A stretch of 64,000 bases of DNA from Bombus terrestris (Eukaryota > Arthropoda > Insecta > Hymenoptera > Apidae), in contig NW_025963548.1 in the NCBI RefSeq assembly GCF_910591885.1, positions 301,501 to 365,500 of the forward strand, read 5' to 3'. Below the pieces are notes generated by a model. The model saw only the letters and a program-made list of their open reading frames with translations, made no database searches and was not told the DNA's origin. Shown one piece after another: positions 55,967 to 64,000 of the stretch (its first letter is position 1; each line of letters starts with the position of its first letter). The position numbers were made by a program, and so were the translations under genes.

Positions 55967-57184
55967 ATGCCGGACCTACTATATCGCCCAGTTTACACGC
56001 CTCGCAAAAAAAAACTCGACGACATTGAACAATCAGGCTGTCCGGAAGAGATCGACTTGCTTCAAATTAAAGAACGTCTAGAAACCTTCGAGAAGGAACT
56101 CCGTGCATTACAACACCAGATCGTAACTTTAGACGAGGGAGAGATCGCGCGCGGCAGTGAGCTAGCGGAAGAATACGAAAGACTGCAACGCCGAGTAGCC
56201 AAACAATTAATCAATACACGACGAAGTACGCCGTCACAATCGACAAGCGGCGAATCAGCCGTCGGCCGCGAGTCCGCGTCGCTTAAACTCCCGGAAGAAC
56301 AAACGCGCGGTCTCGAGATCAGAGAACAGTATAACGATATATGCGATCGGCTAAGACGTAACCAACGTATAGCACGACAACCCCGGTCATCGAGACCGGC
56401 CCACAATGGATCAGCCACTGGTATCAAATTGCCGCGAAATGCTTTGAATCAGCCAACCTCTCACGATCCACTGGACCGGAAGGAAGTGAATCCCATCCAG
56501 GACAAGGATCAACCTCCGCCGACGGAAACCATCGCAGTAACTCGAATGGCGATCCCGTCGCACTTCACGCGGAGCTCAGCGCGTGATACTCACAACATGT
56601 CAACTGTCCGCGATCTGACGACCACGTTCGCAGCGTCAGCATCGCAATCATCTGATTCGACGTTACACAACGTCTTGAATCAATCAATCACTCAAGATCC
56701 TCTGGACCAAAAGGAGCTGATTCTCACCCAAGACGACAACGGTCGTACTCATCCGACGGAAGGCACCGCTTCAACTCCAGCGTCGATCCCGTCGCATACC
56801 ACGCGGAGCTCACCGCGTGACATTCACAACATATCAACTACCCGCGATCTGACAACCACGTTCGCAGCGTCAGCATCGCAACCATCTGATTCAACGCCAC
56901 AAAACTCCTTGAATCAATCAATTCGAGATCTTCTGGACCGAAAGGAACTGAATTCCATCCAAGACGACAACGGTCGTACTCCGCCGACGGAAGGCCCGTT
57001 TCAACTCAATTGCCGATTCCGGCGTATACCACGCGGAGCTCACCGCATGACACTCGCAACGTGTCAACTACCCGAGATCGGACAACCACGCTCACAGCGT
57101 CAGCATCGCAACCATCTGGTTCAACTACACAAAATGTCTCGAATCAGCCGAATGCTCCAGATCTGCAAGACCAGAAGGAACTGA
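55967..57184 (+). CDS. Array unit 2, Gag-like ORF A
   Basis: As unit 1, but with a 9-bp insertion (extra Gln-Pro-Arg in IARQPRSSRP) and Lys for Glu in the first coiled coil (TFEKEL). It ends at the same 1-nt loss at 57184. Confidence 0.65.
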   Translation: MPDLLYRPVYTPRKKKLDDIEQSGCPEEIDLLQIKERLETFEKELRALQHQIVTLDEGEIARGSELAEEYERLQRRVAKQLINTRRSTPSQSTSGESAVGRESASLKLPEEQTRGLEIREQYNDICDRLRRNQRIARQPRSSRPAHNGSATGIKLPRNALNQPTSHDPLDRKEVNPIQDKDQPPPTETIAVTRMAIPSHFTRSSARDTHNMSTVRDLTTTFAASASQSSDSTLHNVLNQSITQDPLDQKELILTQDDNGRTHPTEGTASTPASIPSHTTRSSPRDIHNISTTRDLTTTFAASASQPSDSTPQNSLNQSIRDLLDRKELNSIQDDNGRTPPTEGPFQLNCRFRRIPRGAHRMTLATCQLPEIGQPRSQRQHRNHLVQLHKMSRISRMLQICKTRRN

Positions 57185-58170
57185 ATCACGTCCCGGACAA
57201 AAACAGTTATACTCCGCCGGGGAACACCACTTTACATGTTACACCTGACATGGACATCATATCGGAGAGTCGGTCTCCGCGACCTAACGTGAAGAATTCT
57301 CCATCGCCACGGCGGCGAGGAGCCACGCCTGCGAGTAACCCAAATCGGGATAATCTCCACGTTATTACCACTATGACTAATCATTTAATTGTCGGTAGTT
57401 TTCAGAACGCGCCAGCTGATCTCAACATTTGTCCACTAAGCCCACAGATCACTACGTCGGACAAATCTCTGATTTTGTCTCTTGCGGATTGTTGGACCAC
57501 GCCGGTACAACTACCAGCCATCAGCGAGAAGGCGCGATCCGGATGGGTCAACGGGGGGAGCCTCTTCCCTCAATCAATCATGACCTCCTTCACGCTTCCT
57601 CAGCCGAAACAGCAACGAGGATGTCCAAATGACATGCAATACTTTCACGAGTCTGATGTTGCAGAGATACCATACAAGAAAGGCGAACCCTACTCCAGGT
57701 CTTACCATGATACAATCCACGACATGTGGGACAAGATAGCACAATTGGGGCAGATCATCGGGGGGAGCTCAGTCCTCCAATCATACACACAACTCTGCGA
57801 CGTGTTTGAACCTATACCATGCATCACCGGAGTTTCATTCAACGACACCTCCTGGGGCAAACTATTCAAGGACACATCATGGGCCGAGGTGTTCCACGAT
57901 ACTGCATGGGCCGAACTGTTTCACGATACATCCTGGATCGTGAACTTCAACGGCCCCATAACGCAACGGCGAACCAGACACCAGGACAGACGGGTGTCCT
58001 CTACGCAACGGCCTTTCGGTCGTATCATCGAGTTCACCCTGGCGACGACGGCCTCGTCAGGACAACTACGAACATCGAAGAAGGCGGATGAAAAACGCAT
58101 CTCCATACAGATATTATCTACCTTTGGGAAATCGGCGAGATGTATAACGACACCTCCAGGGCTGAGGTGA
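57010..58170 (+). pseudogene. Array unit 2, ORF B
   Basis: Same frame and stop (TGA) as in unit 1, with only scattered substitutions, for example GGSLFPQ for GGSLVPQ. Confidence 0.6.
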
Positions 58171-58508
58171 TCTACGATACTGCACGAGCCGAGCTCTTCA
58201 CGACATTTCTTGGTCCGTAGACTTCAGCGGCAACTTTCTTGGCAATGCCAAGAACCACGGCGGTCCAGACTACAAGGCAGTCAACGGTCCTTCGACGCAG
58301 CGGCGAAGCAGACTCCAGGACAGACAAATATCCTCAGCGCAGCGGCCTTTCGACCGTATCATCAAATTCCTCCTGGCGACCACTACATTCTCTGGACGGC
58401 CACAGTTCACAGGACAGCAACAATCAACAAGGAGGCGGATGGAAGATTTAATTCATTTTATCTCGACAGATTTTTGATCGGTGCCCCCTCAACGGGGGGG
58501 GGGGTGGA

Positions 58509-59461
58509 TGTTACGCCGCGCAACACATCTGCATTCCATCCCGCGCGGCGTGACAGCCAACGGTCTACGTGCCGTCCTTCGAACCCTCCACAGGCCTAAG
58601 GACCCACCATGAAGTCGAAATTCTAACTGCATTGTTCGCACACATGGTTTACGTCAATCTGTTTGCTAGAAAGGACTTTCTAATTCCAGAAGTGTTTTCA
58701 GCTGGTTTTTTTAGAAGGGTCCATGGGTTTGTTATGCGCTCTTAAGAATTACGAAGAAAGCGGAGATATACCTAACGAAAAATCTGAGTTTCCCTGTAAA
58801 CAATGTCGCCTAGGACCCAAGTTGGTAGGAGGTTTCTTTCTCCTCTCTTCCTTCCTAACATTGGTCCCAACCAATCGACATCGCGGATTATTGCCCCCAC
58901 TTTACTAACTAAAAATGTAAGCAACGAATCCGCGTTCTTCGTTCAAAGGGCACACCCATACCAAGCTTTCCTCCGTATTCACATTAGAATAAGCTTTAGA
59001 GTTTGATCGTCTCTCACGGTGCCTAGAGTTCCTGCATTTCCTACAACTCTCACCGTTCCTGTATCTTTCTGAGTTCCTTCATCATTCATCAAGGTGCCTA
59101 CACGGCCTAGAGTCTTCTACGGCTCTCACTTATCCAGAACTCCGACAGTTCCCATAACTCTCAAGGGCCTAGAGCGCCTAAAGCTCTCCTTCTCTCATCC
59201 AAGACTAACTCTTCTCTCGTTATCTCTATCTTAATCAACGGCGTTACTACTTTGTGTGATTGTATAAAGTGTTGGAAATATACATTATTATAACTCTGAC
59301 TCCCAGTGTTATACCGCATTAACCACCCCGATTATCCTAACCGAAATACGGGGATCGAACTATTCGTGGTGTCGATTATTCTAATCGTAACGGGAATTTA
59401 CGACTCCCGTTGACGCGTATTCTAACGACCGCGTCTCCCCGCGATAGCTCGATTTTATACA
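58509..59461 (+). repeat. Array LTR 3
   Basis: Preceded by a polypurine tract of 11 G then TGGA (58494-58508). TG...CA borders as in the others; primer-binding site at 59462. Confidence 0.92.
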
Positions 59462-59755
59462 TGGTCCTTCGAGCCGGATACTGTGTCAAGTGAAAAGTGC
59501 ACGCCAGTGACACACACTATCATACAGTGCCACGTGAATCCAACACAACCAGCAGCGGAAGCGTTACCACCCCAGCGAGGTCAGTAACGTAAAGGGTCGT
59601 CACCTTTGAAGAGGCATCATTCGGTGGTTGAAACGCAACCACACAGCCTCCTGCCACAAAGTGGACAATCGCCAACAGAAGTAAGTTCAAACGATTTCAT
59701 TACCAATTACATAAAAAATAATGGCAACCGGAAACGAACTTGCCGCCTTGCGTCG

Positions 59756-60973
59756 ATGCCGGACCTACTATATCGCCCAGTTTACACGCCTCGCAAAAAA
59801 AAACTCGACGACATTGAACAATCAGGCTGTCCGGAAGAGATCGACTTGCTTCAAATTAAAGAACGTCTAGAAACCTTCGAGAAGGAACTCCGTGCATTAC
59901 AACACCAGATCGTAACTTTAGACGAGGGAGAGATCGCGCGCGGCAGTGAGCTAGCGGAAGAATACGAAAGACTGCAACGCCGAGTAGCCAAACAATTAAT
60001 CAATACACGACGAAGTACGCCGTCACAATCGACAAGCGGCGAATCAGCCGTCGGCCGCGAGTCCGCGTCGCTTAAACTCCCGGAAGAACAAACGCGCGGT
60101 CTCGAGATCAGAGAACAGTATAACGATATATGCGATCGGCTAAGACGTAACCAACGTATAGCACGACAACCCCGGTCATCGAGACCGGCCCACAATGGAT
60201 CAGCCACTGGTATCAAATTGCCGCGAAATGCTTTGAATCAGCCAACCTCTCACGATCCACTGGACCGGAAGGAAGTGAATCCCATCCAGGACAAGGATCA
60301 ACCTCCGCCGACGGAAACCATCGCAGTAACTCGAATGGCGATCCCGTCGCACTTCACGCGGAGCTCAGCGCGTGATACTCACAACATGTCAACTGTCCGC
60401 GATCTGACGACCACGTTCGCAGCGTCAGCATCGCAATCATCTGATTCGACGTTACACAACGTCTTGAATCAATCAATCACTCAAGATCCTCTGGACCAAA
60501 AGGAGCTGATTCTCTCCCAAGACGACAACGGTCGTACTCATCCGACGGAAGGCACCGCTTCAACTCCAGCGTCGATCCCGTCGCATACCACGCGGAGCTC
60601 ACCGCGTGACATTCACAACATATCAACTACCCGCGATCTGACAACCACGTTCGCAGCGTCAGCATCGCAACCATCTGATTCAACGCCACAAAACTCCTTG
60701 AATCAATCAATTCGAGATCTTCTGGACCGAAAGGAACTGAATTCCATCCAAGACGACAACGGTCGTACTCCGCCGACGGAAGGCCCGTTTCAACTCAATT
60801 GCCGATTCCGGCGTATACCACGCGGAGCTCACCGCATGTCACTCGCAACGTGTCAACTACCCGAGATCGGACAACCACGCTTACAGCGTCAGCATCGCAA
60901 CCATCTGGTTCAACTACACAAAATGTCTCGAATCAGCCGAATGCTCCAGATCTGCAAGACCAGAAGGAACTGA
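59756..60973 (+). CDS. Array unit 3, Gag-like ORF A
   Basis: Nearly identical to unit 2: it shares the 9-bp insertion and the TFEKEL variant. Private changes include Ile to Thr in SNDFITNY, just left of the ATG. It ends at 60973 through the same 1-nt loss. Confidence 0.65.
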   Translation: MPDLLYRPVYTPRKKKLDDIEQSGCPEEIDLLQIKERLETFEKELRALQHQIVTLDEGEIARGSELAEEYERLQRRVAKQLINTRRSTPSQSTSGESAVGRESASLKLPEEQTRGLEIREQYNDICDRLRRNQRIARQPRSSRPAHNGSATGIKLPRNALNQPTSHDPLDRKEVNPIQDKDQPPPTETIAVTRMAIPSHFTRSSARDTHNMSTVRDLTTTFAASASQSSDSTLHNVLNQSITQDPLDQKELILSQDDNGRTHPTEGTASTPASIPSHTTRSSPRDIHNISTTRDLTTTFAASASQPSDSTPQNSLNQSIRDLLDRKELNSIQDDNGRTPPTEGPFQLNCRFRRIPRGAHRMSLATCQLPEIGQPRLQRQHRNHLVQLHKMSRISRMLQICKTRRN

Positions 60974-62343
60974 ATCACGTCCCGGACAAAAACAGTTATA
61001 CTCCGCCGGGGAACACCACTTTACATGTTACACCTGACATGGACATCATATCGGAGAGTCGGTCTCCGCAACCTAACGTGAAGAATTCTCCATCGCCACG
61101 GCGGCGAGGAGCCACGCCTGCGAGTAACCCAAATCGGGATAATCTCCACGTTATTACCACTATGACTAATCATTTAATTGTCGGTAGTTTTCAGAACGCG
61201 CCAGCTGATCTCAACATTTGTCCACTAAGCCCACAGATCACTACGTCGGACAAATCTCTGATTTTGTCTCTTGCGGATTGTTGGACCACGCCGGTACAAC
61301 TACCAGCCATCAGCGAGAAGGCGCGATCCGGATGGGTCAACGGGGGGAGCCTCTTCCCTCAATCAATCATGACCTCCTTCACGCTTCCTCAGCCGAAACA
61401 GCAACGAGGATGTCCAAATGACATGCAATACTTTCACGAGTCTGATGTTGCAGAGATACCATACAAGAAAGGCGAACCCTACTCTAGGTCTTACCATGAT
61501 ACAATCCACGACATGTGGGACAAGATAGCACAATTGGGGCAGATCATCGGGGGGAGCTCAGTCCTCCAATCATACACACAACTCTGCGACGTGTTTGAAC
61601 CTATACCATGCATCACCGGAGTTTCATTCAACGACACCTCCTGGGGCAAACTATTCAAGGACACATCATGGGCCGAGGTGTTCCACGATACTGCATGGGC
61701 CGAACTGTTTCACGATACATCCTGGATCGTGAACTTCAACGGCCCCATAACGCAACGGCGAACCAGACACCAGGACAGACGGGTGTCCTCTACGCAACGG
61801 CCTTTCGGTCGTATCATCGAGTTCACCCTGGCGACGACGGCCTCGTCAGGACAACTACGAACATCGAAGAAGGCGGATGAAAAACGCATCTCCATACAGA
61901 TATTATCTACCTTTGGGAAATCGGCGAGATGTATAACGACACCTCCAGGGCTGAGGTGTTCTACGATACTGCACGAGCCGAGCTCTTCACGACATTTCTT
62001 GGTCCGTAGACTTCAGCGGCAACTTTCTTGGCAATGCCAAGAACCACGGCGGTCCAGACTACAAGGCAGTCAACGGTCCTTCGACGCAGCGGCGAAGCAG
62101 ACTCCAGGACAGACAAATATCCTCAGCGCAGCGGCCTTTCGGCCGTATCATCAAATTCCTCCTGGCGACCACTACATTCTCTGGACGGCCACAGTTCACA
62201 GGACAGCAACAATCAACAAGGAGGCGGATGGAAGATTTAATTCATTTTATCTCGACAGATTTTTGATCGGTGCCCCCTCAACGGGGGGGGGGGGGGGATG
62301 TTACGCCGCGCAACACATCTGCATTCCATCCCGCGCGGCGTGA
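60799..62343 (+). pseudogene. Array unit 3, ORF B, longer through loss of the stop
   Basis: At 61957-61959 the TGA of units 1 and 2 is replaced (GAGGTGTTC for GAGGTGATC), so the frame runs on through the second integrase-like block and into LTR 4, to 514 codons. The added residues read the block out of its motif frame, so this is unlikely to add function. Confidence 0.6.
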
Positions 62344-63251
62344 CAGCCAACGGTCTACGTGCCGTCCTTCGAACCCTCCACAGGCCTAAGGACCCACCAT
62401 GAAGTCGAAATTCTAACTGCATTGTTCGCACACATGGTTTACGTCAATCTGTTTGCTAGAAAGGACTTTCTAATTCCAGAAGTGTTTTCAGCTGGTTTTT
62501 TTAGAAGGGTCCATGGGTTTGTTATGCGCTCTTAAGAATTACGAAGAAAGCGGAGATATACCTAACGAAAAATCTGAGTTTCCCTGTAAACAATGTCGCC
62601 TAGGACCCAAGTTGGTAGGAGGTTTCTTTCTCCTCTCTTCCTTCCTAACATTGGTCCCAACCAATCGACATCGCGGATTATTGCCCTCACTTTACTAACT
62701 AAAAATGTAAGCAACGAATCCGCGTTCTTCGTTCAAAGGGCACACCCATACCAAGCTTTCCTCCGTATTCACATTAGAATAAGCCTTAGAGTTTGATCGT
62801 CTCTCACGGTGCCTAGAGTTCCTGCATTTCCTACAACTCTCACCGTTCCTGTATCTTTCTGAGTTCCTTCATCATTCATCAAGATGCCTACACGGCCTAG
62901 AGTCTTCTACGGCTCTCACTTATCCAGAACTCCGACAGTTCCCATAACTCTCAAGGGCCTAGAGCGCCTAAAGCTCTCCTTCTCTCATCCAAGACTAACT
63001 CTTCTCTCGTTATCTCTATCTTAATCAACGGCGTTGCTACTTTGTGTGATTGTATAAAGTGTTGGAAATATACATTATTATAACTCTGACTCCCAGTGTT
63101 ATACCGCATTAACCACCCCGATTATCCTAACCGAAATACGGGGATCGAACTATTCGTGGTGTCGATTATTCTAATCGTAACGGGAATTTACGACTCCCGT
63201 TGACGCGTATTCTAACGACCGCGTCTCCCCGCGATAGCTCGATTTTATACA
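62299..63251 (+). repeat. Array LTR 4
   Basis: The polypurine tract before it is an unbroken run of 15 G then A (62283-62298), where the T of the other copies is lost. Borders and primer-binding site (63252) are as in the others. Confidence 0.92.
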
Positions 63252-63545
63252 TGGTCCTTCGAGCCGGATACTGTGTCAAGTGAAGAGTGCACGCCAGTGA
63301 CACACACTATCATACAGTGCCACGTGAATCCAACACAACCAGCAGCGGAAGCGTTACCACCCCAGCGAGGTCAGTAACGTAAAGGGTCGTCACCTTTGAA
63401 GAGGCATCATTCGGTGGTTGAAACGCAACCACACAGCCTCCTGCCACAAAGTGGACAATCGCCAACAGAAGTAAGTTCAAACGATTTCATTATCAATTAC
63501 ATAAAAAATAATGGCAACCGGAAACGAACTTGCCGCCTTGCGTCG

Positions 63546-64000
63546 ATGCCGGAGCTACTATATCGCCCAGTTTACACGCCTCGCAAAAAAAAACTCGACG
63601 ACATTGAACAATCAGGCTGTCCGGAAGAGATCGACTTGCTTCAAATTAAAGAACGTCTAGAAACCTTCGAGGAGGAACTCCGTGCATTACAACACCAGAT
63701 CGTAACTTTAGACGAGGGAGAGATCGCGCGCGGCAGTGAGCTAGCGGAAGAATACGAAAGACTGCAACGCCGAGTAGCCAAACAATTAATCAATACACGA
63801 CGAAGTACGCCGTCACAATCGACAAGCGGCGAATCAGCCGTCGGCCGCGAGTCCGCGTCGCTTAAACTCCCGGAAGAACAAACGCGCGGTCTCGAGATCA
63901 GAGAACAGTATAACGATATATGCGATCGGCTAAGACGTAACCAACGTATAGCACGTTCATCGAGACCGGCCCACAATGGATCAGCCACTGGTATCAAATT
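63546..64000 (+). CDS. Array unit 4, Gag-like ORF A (cut by the window edge)
   Basis: The ORF is open to the window end. It shares with unit 1, not with units 2 and 3, the absence of the 9-bp insertion and the TFEEEL form of the coiled coil. A private change gives M-P-E-L-L in place of M-P-D-L-L. Confidence 0.6.
   Translation, partial: MPELLYRPVYTPRKKKLDDIEQSGCPEEIDLLQIKERLETFEEELRALQHQIVTLDEGEIARGSELAEEYERLQRRVAKQLINTRRSTPSQSTSGESAVGRESASLKLPEEQTRGLEIREQYNDICDRLRRNQRIARSSRPAHNGSATGIK

Larger units (their letters stand above)
50940..64000 (+). mobile_element. Head-to-tail tandem array of a BEL/Pao-like LTR element (runs off the window)
   Basis: LTRs start at 50940, 54720, 58509 and 62299 (periods 3780, 3789 and 3790 bp), each 953 bp and followed by an internal region of about 2.83 kb. 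Adjacent units share one LTR, so the array is LTR-int-LTR-int-LTR-int-LTR-int. The interior lacks protease, RT and integrase core, so the element is non-autonomous. BEL/Pao assignment rests on the coiled-coil Gag-like ORF and a GRIIE...HPGDDGLVR remnant resembling the conserved end of BEL/Pao integrases. The units are nearly identical. The right edge is not seen, so copy number and target duplication are unknown. Confidence 0.85.

Noticed and set aside
53640..62240. 67-, 70- and 90-codon frames inside each array unit as separate genes
   Set aside because: They recur in every unit only because the units are copies; they overlap ORF B, and one (90 codons) is the frameshifted integrase-like remnant.
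1..64000. tRNA, rRNA or other structural RNA genes
   Set aside because: None was seen by eye; the tRNA-like strings at 29220, 33390, 51893, 55673, 59462 and 63252 are primer-binding sites, not genes. A covariance-model scan would settle it.

Overview
This is a eukaryotic nuclear window from an insect, most likely a hymenopteran. It is AT-rich, it has genes split by GT-AG introns, and it carries insect-type transposons. The species call is an inference from gene families and TE types. I recognise two host genes, arranged tail to tail. On the + strand (18729-32713) is a six-exon class A peptide GPCR of the CCHamide/bombesin-receptor-like group. On the - strand (47115-37893) is a six-exon 6-phosphofructo-2-kinase/fructose-2,6-bisphosphatase (PFKFB) gene. 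Both are damaged as written. The GPCR has a 4.27-kb non-LTR retrotransposon inside its third coding exon, with an 11-bp target duplication, plus an in-frame TAA just upstream. The PFKFB gene has a +1 indel in exon 4 and a -1 indel in exon 5.

Layout. 1-1735: a decayed Gypsy-type gag (- strand) split by a TTAA-flanked piggyBac-like MITE. 3687-3920: a second TTAA MITE. 8949-9465: a solo Gypsy LTR with a 4-bp target duplication. 9466-18728: no recognisable gene. 18729-32713: the GPCR, with a Jockey-type LINE in exon 3; its fourth intron holds a - strand Gypsy deletion derivative (26409-29715) and another solo LTR (30956-31452). 32855-36240: a + strand sister copy of the same derivative, forming a 2.3-kb inverted repeat with the first. 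37893-47115: PFKFB. 47116-50939: no recognisable gene.

50940-64000 (running off the window) is a head-to-tail array of an LTR element: LTR-internal-LTR-internal-LTR-internal-LTR-internal, period about 3.79 kb. Each 953-bp LTR is followed at once by a primer-binding site complementary to a tRNA-Tyr 3' end, and the downstream LTRs are preceded by a G-rich polypurine tract. The internal region has no protease, reverse transcriptase or integrase core, only a gag-like coiled-coil ORF, 231-bp internal repeats, and duplicated remnants that look like the C-terminus of a BEL/Pao integrase.

The main points of interest are three. (1) A receptor gene is broken by a datable LINE insertion. (2) A non-autonomous Gypsy family in which gag, protease and the integrase C-terminal (GPY/F) domain are fused into one open frame after loss of RT, RNase H and the integrase core. 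(3) A TE-derived tandem array whose units share old lesions and carry variants in an A-B-B-A order, which suggests growth by LTR-LTR unequal exchange. Several lesions sit in homopolymers, so base-level assembly error must be excluded before the host genes are called pseudogenes.
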